A stretch of 64,000 nt of DNA from Rhizobiales bacterium GAS188 (lineage in GTDB: Bacteria > Pseudomonadota > Alphaproteobacteria > Rhizobiales > Beijerinckiaceae): positions 6,262,001 through 6,326,000 of the forward strand of contig FNSS01000001.1 of assembly GCA_900104855.1 (NCBI GenBank). Direction: 5' to 3'. Positions 19,344 to 29,381 of the stretch are shown piece by piece; the stretch's first letter is position 1, and every line of letters begins with the position of its first letter. The position numbers and the translations under genes were made by a program. The notes under the pieces were generated by a model. It was not told the DNA's origin. It made no database searches and saw nothing but the letters and a program-made list of their open reading frames with translations.

Positions 19344-20858
19344 ATGATGGACTGGGACGGCGCTGGGGTGATGGTCGAGGCGATCGCGCGCGATTGGACG
19401 CGTGAGCAAGGGCCGGGCGGCGTCATCTTGCTGTTCGATGGCGGCCGGATCCGCGTGGCCGCGAGCGGCGGCCTCTCCGATCTCGCCTCCAAGATCCCAT
19501 GCTCGCCCGAGACTGTCTTCCGCTACGCCTCGATCGGCAAGCAATTCCTGTGCGCGCTGCTTATGCGCGAAGGCTCGATCGGATTCGAGGACCGCCTCGG
19601 CGACCATCTGCGATTGCCGGCAGCGATCGGCGAGCTACCGGTCGGACGCGCTCTCGACATGACGTCCGGCATCCCCGACCTGATGGAGGCGTATTGGCAA
19701 TTGGGCATCGCCCCATCGACGGTGCTCGGCCGCGACGAGCTTCTCGACTTCATCATGTCGCTCGAAGGGCTCAATTTCCCGCCGGGCAGCGAGATCTCCT
19801 ATTCGAATACGGGCTACAGGCTGGTCCAGGCCGCGCTCGAGGCGAAGGGCATCGACTATGCGGCCTCCCTGCATCGGGCGTTCTTTGCGCCGCTTGGTCT
19901 TGGCATCGTCTTCCCCGAAGACCAGACCGAGCCGGTGCCCGGGCTCGCGACCGGCTATTGGCGAAGCCGGGCGGGCTGGCGATCCGGCCGTTACGGCTCT
20001 TATCTCTCGGCCTCGGGCGGGCTTGCGGGCTCGGCCCTCGACCTTGCCTCTTGGGCGCAGGCGCTGCTCGCCGATCGCGGCGCGGCCGCGGGGCTGTTGG
20101 CGAAGCTCGGGGCGCAGCGTCATCTCGCCGATGGCCGGCCGACCCGTTACGGGCTCGGCCTTGCGCGCTACGGGTTCGCGGGCTCGACCCTGTTCGGCCA
20201 TGGCGGCTCGCTGCCCGGCTACAAGAATCACGTGCTCATCGCGCCGGCTGAAGGCGCCGGCATCGTGGTGCTCAGCAATCGCGAGGAGACCGACGCTCAG
20301 GAGATCGCGCTTCGCGCCATGGCGAAGCTGCTCGGAACCGAGATGCCGATGACCGTCGCGCAGGATCTGCCCGAGGGACGCTTCATTGCCGAGGGGGAGC
20401 CGCTCTGGCTCGAGCATCGCGCGGGGGCGGTCACCTTCCTCGGCGCGCAGCAGAACGTGTTTCGTGTCGCGCCCGCAGTGGCGGAAAACCGCTCGGCCGA
20501 GCTGCCGATTCGCCTGCAGGGGGATGGCGATGATCTGCTTGCCGAGATCGGCCTGGTTCGCCGGCGTTTTCGCCGATCACGCGAGGATCTGACGGCGAAC
20601 CCGCATTGGCAGGGACGTTTCCGCTGGGCGGCGCAGCATGCCGAGCTCGAGATCGCGATTTCGGACGGAGTGGCGCATTTGAGCTGCGGCATCGGACCTT
20701 TGCGCACGAGCTACGCGCTCGTGCCCATTGCGCAAGATCTCGCCTTGATCGAGCGCAGCGACGGCCCTTGGCGCCAACGCCTGTGCCTGCAATTCAGGGG
20801 CGATGAGCTCAGATTGATCGGCAATCGCGCGCGACTGCTGCGCTTCCGGCGCGCCTAA
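19344..20858 (+). CDS. Serine hydrolase, beta-lactamase / D-aminopeptidase-like
   Basis: 504 residues. Class C beta-lactamase fold to about residue 335 with Ser63-x-x-Lys66 (SIGK), Tyr153-x-Asn155 (YSN) and His286-Gly-Gly; the HxG third motif and a beta-barrel-like C-terminal extension of about 170 residues resemble Ochrobactrum D-aminopeptidase. It lacks a signal peptide, so a cytoplasmic peptidase or esterase is likely. The start has AGGAGG 5 bases ahead. Its stop codon overlaps the stop of the convergent DUF3572 gene. Confidence 0.85.
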   Translation: MMDWDGAGVMVEAIARDWTREQGPGGVILLFDGGRIRVAASGGLSDLASKIPCSPETVFRYASIGKQFLCALLMREGSIGFEDRLGDHLRLPAAIGELPVGRALDMTSGIPDLMEAYWQLGIAPSTVLGRDELLDFIMSLEGLNFPPGSEISYSNTGYRLVQAALEAKGIDYAASLHRAFFAPLGLGIVFPEDQTEPVPGLATGYWRSRAGWRSGRYGSYLSASGGLAGSALDLASWAQALLADRGAAAGLLAKLGAQRHLADGRPTRYGLGLARYGFAGSTLFGHGGSLPGYKNHVLIAPAEGAGIVVLSNREETDAQEIALRAMAKLLGTEMPMTVAQDLPEGRFIAEGEPLWLEHRAGAVTFLGAQQNVFRVAPAVAENRSAELPIRLQGDGDDLLAEIGLVRRRFRRSREDLTANPHWQGRFRWAAQHAELEIAISDGVAHLSCGIGPLRTSYALVPIAQDLALIERSDGPWRQRLCLQFRGDELRLIGNRARLLRFRRA

Positions 20859-21175
20859 GCGTGTTTTTCCGAATGGTGAGCGAGGAGCTGGCGTGCCGCG
20901 TCCACAGCATTCGGGTCGAGCCCGTGCTCGCGCGCGAAGGCGATGAGCAAGGCTTCATTGGAACATAGATAATCAAGCATTGCACCGGCAAAACCCGGCT
21001 CCTGAGACGTGCGGCGCAGGTCCGCAGGGTCGAATCCGGTCTCGCCGAGGAAATGGCCGAGCTGTTCCTGGTCGTTGGCGATGTATAACAGGGCATCGAG
21101 GGCAAGCGCTTTCGCCCTCTCACGCGCTCCGGTGAAGGGAGGACGACTCGATTTGCTAAAGTTTTTGCTGTTCAC
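20855..21175 (-). CDS. DUF3572 family protein
   Basis: 106 residues; domain of unknown function DUF3572, visible as ALDALLYIANDQEQLGHFL followed by GFDPADLRRTSQEPGF. Small helical cytoplasmic protein that accompanies divK-pleD in Rhizobiales. The GTG at 21175 is the most reasonable start; the frame is open further but runs into divK. No strong ribosome binding site. 88 bases separate it from the divergent divK. Confidence 0.78.
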   Translation of the reverse strand: MNSKNFSKSSRPPFTGARERAKALALDALLYIANDQEQLGHFLGETGFDPADLRRTSQEPGFAGAMLDYLCSNEALLIAFAREHGLDPNAVDAARQLLAHHSEKHA

Positions 21176-21263
21176 TTTCGGCTTCGGCAATGCGGGTTCG
21201 TTAACACGATCATCGACGGGAAAAGGCCTGCCGGTGGGGTAGGGCAGGGGATGGGGTATCACT

Positions 21264-21629
21264 ATGGCCAAAACGGTTCTGATCGTCGAGGACAATGAGC
21301 TCAATATGAAGCTCTTCAACGACCTCCTCGAAGCGCATGGCTATCACACCTTGAAGACCGCGAACGGCGTCGAAGCCGTGGAGCTGGCGCGCGCCCATCA
21401 CCCAGACCTGATCTTGATGGACATCCAGCTCCCGGAAGTGTCGGGCCTCGAGGTGACGCGCTGGCTCAAGGACGACAGCGAGCTGGCTTCGATCCCGGTC
21501 GTCGCCGTCACCGCTTTCGCCATGAAAGGCGACGAGGAGCGCATTCGCGAGGGGGGCTGCGAAGCCTATCTGTCGAAGCCGATCTCGGTCGCCAAATTCC
21601 TGGAAACCGTCAAGACCTATGCGGGTTGA
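21264..21629 (+). CDS. divK: Cell-fate response regulator DivK
   Basis: 121 residues, a stand-alone receiver domain. Phospho-acceptor Asp53 in ILMDIQLPE; the [22 protein letters not shown] block is nearly identical to DivK of Caulobacter. It signals through DivL/CckA to control CtrA and thereby polarity and division. Followed 48 bases later by pleD in the same direction, the conserved order. A GTTAAC half-site resembling a CtrA element is near 21202. Confidence 0.96.
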   Translation: MAKTVLIVEDNELNMKLFNDLLEAHGYHTLKTANGVEAVELARAHHPDLILMDIQLPEVSGLEVTRWLKDDSELASIPVVAVTAFAMKGDEERIREGGCEAYLSKPISVAKFLETVKTYAG

Positions 21630-21677
21630 CCCGCTGGCGGCGAGGCATTCCGGTTCGGGGGAAGTTGAGAAAACGTC

Positions 21678-23051
21678 ATGACCGCACGCGTTCTTGTCGT
21701 CGATGACATCATCACCAACGTCAAGCTGCTCGAGGCGAAGCTCTCCGCCGAGTATTTCGACGTCAAGACGGCCATGAACGGGCCGGACGGCCTTGCCATC
21801 GTGCAGGCCGGGGAATGCGACATCGTGCTTCTCGACGTGATGATGCCGCATATGGACGGCTTCGAGGTGTGCCGGCAGATCAAGGGCGACCCGCTCACCG
21901 CCCATATCCCGGTCGTGATGGTGACCGCTCTCGACCAGCCCGCCGATCGGGTCGCGGGTCTCGAGGCCGGCGCCGACGACTTCCTGACCAAGCCCATCGA
22001 CGAGGTGGCGCTGATCGCGCGCGTTCGCAGCCTGGTGCGGCTGAAGAGCGTGCAGGACGAGCTGCGAGCCCGCGCGCTGCGCTCGAAGGATATGGGCATG
22101 GGCGATCCCTTCGCGATCGCGGCGGCGGAGAGCGGCCTCAATGGCCGCATCCTGGTGATCGAGGATCGCCCCAGCGCCGCCGAGCGCATGTTCAAATCCC
22201 TGTCCGCCTTCCACATGGTGGAGGTCGAGGCGAGGGGCGACAATGCGGTGTTTCACGCCGCCGAGCATAATTTCGACCTCGCCATCGTCAGCCTCAACCT
22301 CGACGGCCATGACGGGCTGCGCATCTGCGCCCAGCTGCGCTCGCTCGAGCGCACCCGCAATATGGGCGTGCTGATGGTTTCCGAGCTGGAGGACAAGGCC
22401 CGGCTGCTGCGTGGCCTCGAAATCGGCGCCAACGACTTCCTGATGCGGCCCATCGACCGCAACGAGCTGCTGGCTCGCGTGCGCACCCAGGTGCGCAACC
22501 AGCGCTATGCGGCGAGCTTGCGCAATTCGGTGCAGCAATCGATGGAGCTTGCCATCATCGATCCGCTGACCGGGCTGCATAATCGCCGCTTCCTCGATTC
22601 CAATGTCGGCGACCTCGTCAAGGACGCGGCCCGCCGGGCCCGCCCGCTCTCATTGCTGGTCATGGATGTCGATCGCTTCAAGCTGATCAACGACACGTAC
22701 GGCCATGATTGCGGCGACGAGGTGCTGCGCGAGCTCGCCAAGCGCGCGCGCGAATGCCTGCGCACTCATGATCTCCTGGTGCGCTTCGGCGGGGAGGAGC
22801 TGGTCGCGGTCCTGCCTGATACCGGTCATGGCGGGGCCCAGGCGGTCGCCGAGCGCATCCGCGAATCGGTGCATCGCCGCCCCTTCGCCATCGCCGGCGG
22901 CGGCAACGCCATCACGGTCACGATCTCGCTCGGCGTCGCCGTGATGCGCCATGTGCAGGAGAGCCACGCCGATCTGTTCAAGCGCGCCGACGAGGCGCTC
23001 TATCGCGCCAAGAATGAGGGACGCAACCGGGTCGTTCTCGACGCGGCGTGA
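21678..23051 (+). CDS. pleD: Diguanylate cyclase response regulator PleD
   Basis: 457 residues: receiver domain 1 (phospho-acceptor Asp53, VLLDVMMP), a second receiver-like adaptor at about 155-280, and a GGDEF domain at 290-455. The catalytic signature is GGEEL and the allosteric inhibition site RxxD (RTHD) lies five residues before it, so product inhibition by c-di-GMP should be retained. Makes c-di-GMP at the pole during the motile-to-sessile transition. Probably co-transcribed with divK. Confidence 0.96.
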   Translation: MTARVLVVDDIITNVKLLEAKLSAEYFDVKTAMNGPDGLAIVQAGECDIVLLDVMMPHMDGFEVCRQIKGDPLTAHIPVVMVTALDQPADRVAGLEAGADDFLTKPIDEVALIARVRSLVRLKSVQDELRARALRSKDMGMGDPFAIAAAESGLNGRILVIEDRPSAAERMFKSLSAFHMVEVEARGDNAVFHAAEHNFDLAIVSLNLDGHDGLRICAQLRSLERTRNMGVLMVSELEDKARLLRGLEIGANDFLMRPIDRNELLARVRTQVRNQRYAASLRNSVQQSMELAIIDPLTGLHNRRFLDSNVGDLVKDAARRARPLSLLVMDVDRFKLINDTYGHDCGDEVLRELAKRARECLRTHDLLVRFGGEELVAVLPDTGHGGAQAVAERIRESVHRRPFAIAGGGNAITVTISLGVAVMRHVQESHADLFKRADEALYRAKNEGRNRVVLDAA

Positions 23052-23226
23052 GGCTTGCCCGCCGCAAACGCGGTCCTTTGTCAGGCGTCGGCGAAACGCC
23101 AAAGGCGCGCCAAACCTGTTGCCTGGCGCGCTATCCGATCCGATTTTGCGTGTGTGCGGCGCTGATCATCCGGGGCGCCGCCATCCGGTCGTCGAGCGTG
23201 CCGAAGCCCGCTTCAGGAGGCGATGA

Positions 23227-23394
23227 TCACTTGATCTTGGCTTCCTTGAACTCGACATGCTTGCGCGCGACGGGATCATATTTCTTGACCGACATCTTCT
23301 CGGTCATGGTGCGCGTGTTTTTCTTCGTCACGTAGAAATAGCCGGTGTCGGCGGTCGAGACGAGCTTGATCTTGGCCGTGATGGATTTCGCCAT
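23227..23394 (-). CDS. rpmG: 50S ribosomal protein L33, Cys-free form
   Basis: 55 residues, [18 protein letters not shown] start, KKNTRTM core. It has no cysteine, so it is the zinc-independent form. AGG 8 bases upstream. Convergent with pleD. Confidence 0.97.
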   Translation of the reverse strand: MAKSITAKIKLVSTADTGYFYVTKKNTRTMTEKMSVKKYDPVARKHVEFKEAKIK

Positions 23395-23731
23395 AATACT
23401 ACCTGTCGAACGAGCGAGCCGCTCGCCGATGGGCGGCCGGATCGCAAGATGAGATCGAAGAGGGCGCAGCATCGCGACCCTGTCGGGCTCTGGATGGTGG
23501 ATCGGGCGCCCGAAGTCAAGTTCCGTCCGCTTCTTGCTTCCATGCCTTGCCGGGCGATTCGGGGCCTCGCCGTCCGCGCTGGCTTGCCCAGGATCGGGAT
23601 GTTGCGCCGCCTTGGCCCAAGTTTCGGGGTCGAGGCATTCTTCGTTTTGGGGCTTTTTTCGTTTTGAGCCTCCCGCGCCGATGCTAAGGGACAGCACCTC
23701 ATCGTGAACGGCGTCCGGGAGCCGAAAGCCC
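23395..23731. other. Intergenic region with possible rpmG promoter
   Basis: 337 bases without a gene. On the minus strand TTGACT (23514-23519) is followed by a perfect 12-bp palindrome TCGGGCGCCCGA (23502-23513) and, 17 bases on, a poor -10 (CATCCA, 23491-23496); this is a tentative rpmG promoter. Nothing else seen. Confidence 0.35.
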
Positions 23732-25264
23732 ATGAAACCTGTCCTCGACAAGCTCGAAGCTCGGCGCGCCGAGGCGCGTCTCGGCGGCGGCGAGAAGCGC
23801 ATCCTGGCGCAGCATGCGCGCGGCAAGCTCGCGGCGCGCGAGCGCATCGAGCTTCTGCTCGACCAGGAAAGCTTTGAGGAGTTCGACATGTTCGTCGAGC
23901 ATCGCTGCTCGGATTTCGGCATGGAGAAAACCAAGATCCCGGGCGATGGGGTGGTGACGGGCTGGGGCACGGTGAATGGCCGCAAGGTCTTCGTCTTCGC
24001 CAAGGACTTCACCGTGTTCGGCGGCTCGCTCTCCGAAGCTCATGCGGGCAAGATCATGAAGCTGCAGGACATGGCGCTGAAGATGCGCGCGCCGATCATC
24101 GGGCTTTATGATTCAGGCGGCGCGCGTATCCAGGAAGGTGTAGCGTCTCTCGGTGGTTATGCCGAGGTCTTCAAGCGGAATGTGATTGCATCCGGGGTCA
24201 TTCCGCAGATTTCGGTGATCATGGGTCCCTGCGCCGGAGGCGATGTCTACTCGCCGGCCATGACCGATTTCATCTTCATGGTGCGGGATACGAGCTACAT
24301 GTTCGTCACCGGCCCCGATGTGGTGAAGACGGTGACCAATGAGGTGGTCACGGCCGAGGAGCTCGGCGGCGCCAAGGTGCATACATCCAAGTCCTCGATC
24401 GCCGATGGCGCCTACGACAATGACGTCGAGGCGATCCTGCAGGTGCGCCGCCTTCTCGACTTCCTGCCCGCCAACAACATCAAGGGCTCGCCGGAATGGC
24501 CGACCTCCGACCCATTGGAGCGGGCCGAGCCGTCGCTCGACACCTTGGTGCCGGACAATCCCAATAAGCCCTACGACATCAAGGAGCTGATCTCGAAGGT
24601 CGTCGACGAGGGCGATTTCTTCGAGATCCAGGAGGCCTTCGCCAAGAACATCGTCACCGGCTTCGCGCGCATCTCGGGCCGCACGGCCGGCTTCGTCGCC
24701 AACCAGCCCATGGTCCTGGCAGGCGTGCTCGACGCCGACGCCTCCCGGAAGGCTGCGCGCTTCGTGCGCTTCTGCGATGCCTTCGAGATCCCGATCGTGA
24801 CCTTCGTCGACGTGCCGGGCTTCCTGCCGGGCACGGCGCAGGAATATGGCGGCCTCATCAAGCATGGCGCGAAGCTGCTTTTCGCCTATTCGCAGGCGAC
24901 GGTGCCGCTCGTCACCGTGATCACCCGCAAGGCCTTCGGCGGCGCCTATGACGTCATGGCCTCGAAACATATCGGCGCCGACATCAACTATGCCTGGCCG
25001 ACCGCCCAGATCGCCGTGATGGGCGCGAAGGGCGCGGTCGAGATCATCTTCCGCTCGGATATCGGCGATCCCGACAAGATCGCGGCGCGCACCAAGGAAT
25101 ATGAGGAGCGCTTCCTGTCGCCTTTCGTGGCGGCCGAGCGCGGCTATGTCGATGAGGTCATCATGCCGCATTCGACCCGCAGGCGCATCGCCCGCGCCCT
25201 CGCCATGCTGGGTTCGAAGCAGGTCGAGCGGCCGCGCAAGAAGCACGACAACATTCCGTTGTGA
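23732..25264 (+). CDS. pccB: Acyl-CoA (propionyl-CoA) carboxylase beta subunit
   Basis: 510 residues, two crotonase-like carboxyltransferase domains. Oxyanion-hole loops SGGARIQEG and FGGAYDVM are present, and the [18 protein letters not shown] segment matches propionyl-CoA carboxylases, which have Asp where acetyl-CoA enzymes have Ile. Works with a biotinylated alpha subunit, not in this window, to make methylmalonyl-CoA. Start behind GGGAGCC. Single gene. Confidence 0.93.
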   Translation: MKPVLDKLEARRAEARLGGGEKRILAQHARGKLAARERIELLLDQESFEEFDMFVEHRCSDFGMEKTKIPGDGVVTGWGTVNGRKVFVFAKDFTVFGGSLSEAHAGKIMKLQDMALKMRAPIIGLYDSGGARIQEGVASLGGYAEVFKRNVIASGVIPQISVIMGPCAGGDVYSPAMTDFIFMVRDTSYMFVTGPDVVKTVTNEVVTAEELGGAKVHTSKSSIADGAYDNDVEAILQVRRLLDFLPANNIKGSPEWPTSDPLERAEPSLDTLVPDNPNKPYDIKELISKVVDEGDFFEIQEAFAKNIVTGFARISGRTAGFVANQPMVLAGVLDADASRKAARFVRFCDAFEIPIVTFVDVPGFLPGTAQEYGGLIKHGAKLLFAYSQATVPLVTVITRKAFGGAYDVMASKHIGADINYAWPTAQIAVMGAKGAVEIIFRSDIGDPDKIAARTKEYEERFLSPFVAAERGYVDEVIMPHSTRRRIARALAMLGSKQVERPRKKHDNIPL

Positions 25265-25265
25265 A

Positions 25266-25334
25266 GGGCGAGTAGCGAGTAGCGAGTGGAGTGTGGCGAA
25301 TTCTACTCGCTATTCGCCACTCGCCATTCGCTCC
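25266..25334. repeat. Palindromic intergenic repeat (GCGAGTAG type)
   Basis: A dense array of GCGAGTAG/GCGAGTGG units and their inversions CTACTCGC/CCACTCGC with GAATTC-like centre, filling the whole gap between pccB and clpA. Alternative 8-bp stems can form. Looks like a dispersed short palindromic element and may serve as terminator for both convergent genes. Confidence 0.7.
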
Positions 25335-27869
25335 TTACTCCTTCACCAGCGGCACCTTCGGCACGGTGCGCACGATCGGCTTGGCCACCAGCTCGACCTC
25401 GCCCTCATCCGGGCCGCCGAAGAATCCCTTCAGCTTGCTGCGCTTGCCGGAGGGTGAGCGGCCACTGGAGCCGCCGCCCGAGCCGCGCGGCTTGCGCTTG
25501 GCCCGCTTCGCCGCCTGCTCGATCTCCTTCTCGGGCTTGGGCGCCACCGGACCTTCGGGGAACTCGAAGCCGAGCTTGTCGTTCGTCTGCCCGGCCTTGG
25601 CGGCTTCCGCGTCCGCGACCACGACGACGCGCACTGCGCCACCGCCCTTCAGCTTGCCGAACAACACCTCGTCGGCGAGCGGCGTCTTGATCGTCGCTTG
25701 GATGAGGCGTGCCATCGGGCGCGCACCCATCGTCTCGTCATAGCCATGCTCTACGAGCCAGACGCGCGCTTCGTCGGACAATTCGATGGTGACGTTGCGG
25801 TCGGCGAGCTGGGCCTCGAGCTGCAGCACGAATTTATCGACCACCTTGGCGACGACTTCCTTGGGCAGATGCCCGAAGGAGATGACGGCGTCGAGGCGGT
25901 TGCGGAACTCCGGCGCGAACAGACGGTTGATCGCCTCCTGATCGTCGCCTTCGCGCTTGGTGCGCGTGAAGCCGAATGCCTGCTTGGCGAGGTCGGCTGC
26001 GCCCGCATTCGTGGTCATGATCAAGATCACGTTGCGGAAGTCGATCTGCTTGCCGTTATGGTCGGTGAGCTTGCCGTGATCCATGATCTGCAACAGGATG
26101 TTGAAGAGATCCGGATGGGCCTTCTCGATCTCGTCGAGCAGCAGCACGCAATGGGGATGCTGGTCGACGCCGTCGGTCAGCAGGCCACCCTGGTCGAAGC
26201 CCACATAGCCGGGCGGTGCGCCGATCAGGCGAGAGACCGTGTGGCGCTCCATATATTCCGACATGTCGAAGCGGATGAGCTCGACGCCGAGGCTCGCCGC
26301 AAGCTGGCGCGCCACCTCGGTCTTGCCGACGCCGGTCGGGCCGGCGAACAGATAGGCGCCGATCGGCTTCTCGGCATCGCGCAGCCCGGCGCGGGCGAGC
26401 TTGATCGAGGAGGAGAGGGCGGTGATGGCGCGGTCCTGGCCATAGACGACGCGCTCGAGCGTCTCGGTCAGGTTGCGCAGCACCTCGGCATCGTCCTTCG
26501 ACACCGTCTTCGGCGGGATGCGCGCCATGGTGGCGATCGTGATCTCGATCTCCTTGACGCCGATCGTCTTCTTGCGGCGATTCTCCGCGACCAGCATCTG
26601 CGAGGCGCCCGTCTCGTCGATCACGTCGATCGCCTTGTCGGGCAGCTTGCGGTCATGGATGTATTTCGCCGAGAGCTCGACGGCCGCCTTCACCGCATCA
26701 TTGGTGTAGCGCAGCTTGTGGAACTCCTCGAAATAGGGCTTGAGGCCGCGCAGGATCTCGATCGTGTCGGGCACTGAAGGCTCGTTGACGTCGATCTTCT
26801 GGAAGCGGCGCACCAAAGCGCGGTCCTTCTCGAAATATTGGCGATATTCCTTGTAGGTGGTCGAGCCGATGCAGCGCAGCGTGCCTGCCGCGAGAGCGGG
26901 CTTGAGCAGGTTCGACGCGTCCATCGCGCCGCCCGATGTGGCGCCCGCGCCGATCACCGTATGGATCTCGTCGATGAACATGATGGCCTTGGGATGGGCC
27001 TCGATCTCCTTGATCACCTGCTTGAGGCGCTCCTCGAAATCGCCGCGATAGCGGGTGCCGGCGAGCAGCGTGCCCATGTCGAGCGAGAATACCGTCGCGT
27101 CCCGCAGCACCTCCGGCACCTCGCCGCGCACGATCTTGCGCGCCAGGCCCTCGGCGATGGCGGTCTTGCCGACGCCCGGATCGCCGACCAGCAGCGGGTT
27201 GTTCTTCTGGCGCCGGCACAGCACCTGGATGGTGCGCTGCACCTCGAGCTCGCGCCCGATCAGAGGATCGATCTTGCCCTCGACGGCCTTCTTGTTGAGG
27301 TTGACGCAATAGGCTTGCAGCGCCTCGTTCTTCTTGGTGCGGCCTTCCTTGGCCTCGTTGTTGCCGGTGTCGCTGCGCTCCTCGCGCTCCTGGTCGGCGC
27401 CTTTCGGCGGGCGCGAATCACCGGCTCCGGCGCGCTTGGCGATGCCGTGGCTGATATAGTTCACCGCATCGTAGCGCGTCATGTCCTGCTCCTGCAGGAA
27501 ATAGGCGGCGTGGCTCTCGCGCTCGGCGAAGATGGCGACCAGTACATTGGCGCCCGTCACCTCCTCGCGGCCGGAGGATTGCACATGGATCATGGCCCGC
27601 TGGATGACCCGCTGGAAGCCGGCGGTGGGCTTCGATTCCTCGCGGCCCGCGCCCGCGAGATTCTTCAGCTCCGTGTCGATGTAGTCGGTGAGATTGGCCT
27701 TGAGCTGTTCGAGATCGACGTTGCAGGCCCGCATGACGGCTGCGGCATCCTGGTCGTCGATGAGCGCGAGCAGCAGATGCTCGAGCGTCGCATATTCGTG
27801 CCGTCGCTCATTGGCGAGCGCGAGGGCGCGATGCAAAGCTTGTTCGAGGTTGCGCGAGAAAGAGGGCAA
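25335..27869 (-). CDS. clpA: ATP-dependent Clp protease ATP-binding subunit ClpA
   Basis: 844 residues: N-domain (1-145), two AAA+ modules with Walker A GDPGVGKT (229-236) and GPTGVGKT (510-517), no ClpB-type middle domain. The loop that docks on ClpP reads FGF where E. coli has IGL. Beyond residue 760 there is a Lys/Gly/Ser-rich C-terminal extension of roughly 80 residues not found in E. coli. Unfolds substrates, including N-degron proteins delivered by ClpS, for ClpP. clpS lies 18 bases upstream in the same operon. Confidence 0.96.
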   Translation of the reverse strand: MPSFSRNLEQALHRALALANERRHEYATLEHLLLALIDDQDAAAVMRACNVDLEQLKANLTDYIDTELKNLAGAGREESKPTAGFQRVIQRAMIHVQSSGREEVTGANVLVAIFAERESHAAYFLQEQDMTRYDAVNYISHGIAKRAGAGDSRPPKGADQEREERSDTGNNEAKEGRTKKNEALQAYCVNLNKKAVEGKIDPLIGRELEVQRTIQVLCRRQKNNPLLVGDPGVGKTAIAEGLARKIVRGEVPEVLRDATVFSLDMGTLLAGTRYRGDFEERLKQVIKEIEAHPKAIMFIDEIHTVIGAGATSGGAMDASNLLKPALAAGTLRCIGSTTYKEYRQYFEKDRALVRRFQKIDVNEPSVPDTIEILRGLKPYFEEFHKLRYTNDAVKAAVELSAKYIHDRKLPDKAIDVIDETGASQMLVAENRRKKTIGVKEIEITIATMARIPPKTVSKDDAEVLRNLTETLERVVYGQDRAITALSSSIKLARAGLRDAEKPIGAYLFAGPTGVGKTEVARQLAASLGVELIRFDMSEYMERHTVSRLIGAPPGYVGFDQGGLLTDGVDQHPHCVLLLDEIEKAHPDLFNILLQIMDHGKLTDHNGKQIDFRNVILIMTTNAGAADLAKQAFGFTRTKREGDDQEAINRLFAPEFRNRLDAVISFGHLPKEVVAKVVDKFVLQLEAQLADRNVTIELSDEARVWLVEHGYDETMGARPMARLIQATIKTPLADEVLFGKLKGGGAVRVVVVADAEAAKAGQTNDKLGFEFPEGPVAPKPEKEIEQAAKRAKRKPRGSGGGSSGRSPSGKRSKLKGFFGGPDEGEVELVAKPIVRTVPKVPLVKE

Positions 27870-27887
27870 TTGGGGCTCCGTGATCGG

Positions 27888-28274
27888 CTACTTCTTTTCC
27901 ATGACGCATTGCAGAGGGTGCTGGTGCTTGCGGGCGAAATCCATCACTTGCGTCACCTTGGTCTCGGCGATCTCATAGGTGTAGATACCGCATTCCCCGA
28001 CTCCGTTCTGGTGGACGTGCAACATGATGCGCGTCGCATCTTCCTGGTTCTTGTTGAAGAAGCGGATCAGCACGTGCACGACGAATTCCATCGGCGTGTA
28101 GTCGTCGTTGAGCAGCAGCACCCGGTACATGTTCGGCCGCTTGACGCGCGGCTTCGTCTTGGTGACGACGGCCGTTCCCGAGCCGCCATTTCCTTCCCCA
28201 TTGCTCCGCGACGCCGCCCGCACGACCCTTACCGGCCGTGCAGCTTCGAGCGCTGAGTGAATGGTCGAATGCAT
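27888..28274 (-). CDS. clpS: ClpS, N-degron adaptor for ClpA
   Basis: 128 residues. Core from about residue 42: [20 protein letters not shown] (hydrophobic N-degron pocket), MLHVHQNG, and EIAETKV. A variable Gly/Ser/Thr-rich N-terminal extension precedes it. Start at 28274 is the first ATG that gives this extension; upstream signal is weak. Immediately followed by clpA. Confidence 0.94.
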   Translation of the reverse strand: MHSTIHSALEAARPVRVVRAASRSNGEGNGGSGTAVVTKTKPRVKRPNMYRVLLLNDDYTPMEFVVHVLIRFFNKNQEDATRIMLHVHQNGVGECGIYTYEIAETKVTQVMDFARKHQHPLQCVMEKK

Positions 28275-28653
28275 CGTCGCCGTGTCCGCTTCCTGCGGTT
28301 GAATGTGACGAGCGGTGTCGACCACGAGGATTGAACGGCTCCGCTCTCTTGAGAAACTTAAGACAGCGGGGATCGTTTCGCCAGTCCCCAAGTTCTGCCC
28401 AGGCCACCATTGCGCAAGTGAGGCACGGGAAAGAGACGGGATTGCGGCTGAAACGATGGCTGAAACGATGGCTGGAACGATAAGTGGATGGATCGTTTGT
28501 CGAGCAGCTGGGTGGCGAGGGCGCTTGGCGAGGTCGCGGCGCGTCACTGTCGCGCTTGCTGCGAGTGCGGCGGGCGATTGCGCCGGCACGCTCGGCGCCT
28601 GATTGCGCCGGACAGTCGGAGGCGAGGTCTGGGAGCCTGGCTCGCGGCCAAAG
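28275..28653. other. Leader of clpS and intergenic region
   Basis: About 380 bases with no credible gene. It must hold the clpS-clpA promoter on the minus strand. A weak heat-shock-like pair (CTTGGGG then CCCCGC) exists but is not convincing. Contains the 12-bp x3 repeat at 28446-28481. Confidence 0.4.
28446..28481. repeat. 12-bp tandem repeat, three copies
   Basis: Three adjacent copies of GGCTGAAACGAT (last copy GGCTGGAACGAT) upstream of clpS. Confidence 0.9.
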
Positions 28654-28682
28654 AAAAAGCCCGGCGCTGGGCCGGGCTCTTT
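28654..28682 (-). terminator. Rho-independent terminator of phasin gene
   Basis: On the minus strand AGCCCGGC, short loop, GCCGGGCT followed by TTTTT-C-TTT. Lies 26 bases after the phasin stop codon. Confidence 0.9.
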
Positions 28683-28707
28683 AGCGTAATATCGAAAGGA
28701 GTACGGC

Positions 28708-29052
28708 TTACTTGCTGGCCTTCGCGGTCGCCTGGGCGACGGCGGTCTCGACCGGCTTCGCGGCGTCCTTGGCGAGGTTGGTGATCAGCTGGCCGACCTT
28801 CGTCGAATGGGCAACGAAGCCCTCGAAAGCCTGCTTCGCGAAATCAGCCTGGACCTCGACGGCCTTGTCGAGCGTCTTCACACCGACGAGCTTCTCGAAC
28901 GCGGCCGAGTTCGCCTCGAACTGCTTCTTCGAGAAATCGGCGACCTCGACGGCAATCGCCTGGAAGCCCTTCGAAATCGTGCCGAAATTCTTGAGGGCGG
29001 CGTCCATGCCCTGCTTGCCGAATTTCTGGAAGTCTTCGTACTGCGCAAACAT
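28708..29052 (-). CDS. Phasin (polyhydroxyalkanoate granule protein)
   Basis: 114 residues, amphipathic helical protein without charged-cluster interruptions; [27 protein letters not shown] and the following [12 protein letters not shown] match the phasin family (TIGR01841 type). Coats PHA granules and limits their size. AAAGG 9 bases before the ATG. A good promoter with a PhaR-type palindrome (29136-29189) lies upstream and a strong terminator downstream, so it is a monocistronic, regulated gene. Confidence 0.93.
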   Translation of the reverse strand: MFAQYEDFQKFGKQGMDAALKNFGTISKGFQAIAVEVADFSKKQFEANSAAFEKLVGVKTLDKAVEVQADFAKQAFEGFVAHSTKVGQLITNLAKDAAKPVETAVAQATAKASK

Positions 29053-29135
29053 TGTTCGACCCTTTCCATGCCCACCCTGGTGGGACTGTTTCCGGTTGTG
29101 GGTGGCGCCGAATACCCAACCCGCGCCATCACACC

Positions 29136-29189
29136 CATTTAGGTGCGGTGCACAATCAAGTCAAGCCGTTTTTTGTGCGCTGCACAAAA
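29136..29189 (-). promoter_or_regulatory. Phasin promoter with PhaR-type operators
   Basis: Minus strand: -35 TTGACT (29159-29164), 17-base spacer, -10 TAAATG (29136-29141). Just upstream of the -35 is a perfect inverted repeat TTTTGTGC-N3-GCACAAAA (29171-29189), and a second core TGC-N3-GCA (29144-29152) lies in the spacer. PhaR repressors of PHA granule genes bind TGC-N3-GCA-type sites, so repression by PhaR until granules titrate it is the likely control. Confidence 0.72.
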
Positions 29190-29290
29190 TTTCCCAATTG
29201 AGGCCTTAACCGGGGCGTAACTCCATCTGTCATAAAAGTTGAGGCGTGTCGTGGGGGACACGTCGCGTGCCGGGGATTCAGGTCCAGCCT

Positions 29291-29335
29291 TTTCGGGGGC
29301 AAGTCTTTCGGGTCCGGATCTTTCGGAAGCAGGCC
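29291..29335. repeat. Degenerate 15-bp tandem repeat, three copies
   Basis: Three 15-bp units each beginning TTTCGG, in the 330-base gap between the phasin promoter and the carboxypeptidase gene. Otherwise that gap contains nothing recognisable besides the phasin promoter. Confidence 0.65.
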
Positions 29336-29381
29336 TGTTCATGTTTCGGCCGGGGAGCCGAGTAGAGTCGGGGTTTCGAGT

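Noticed and set aside
19344-20858. Calling this serine hydrolase a beta-lactamase resistance gene
   Set aside because: No signal peptide, HGG third motif and a long C-terminal extension fit a D-aminopeptidase/esterase-like enzyme instead.
26838-28256. 472-codon open frame antisense to clpA and clpS
   Set aside because: Mirror frame of two certain genes; no ribosome binding site or motif.
28275-28420. Heat-shock sigma promoter for clpS
   Set aside because: CTTGGGG and CCCCGC at plausible spacing but poor match to the alphaproteobacterial consensus.
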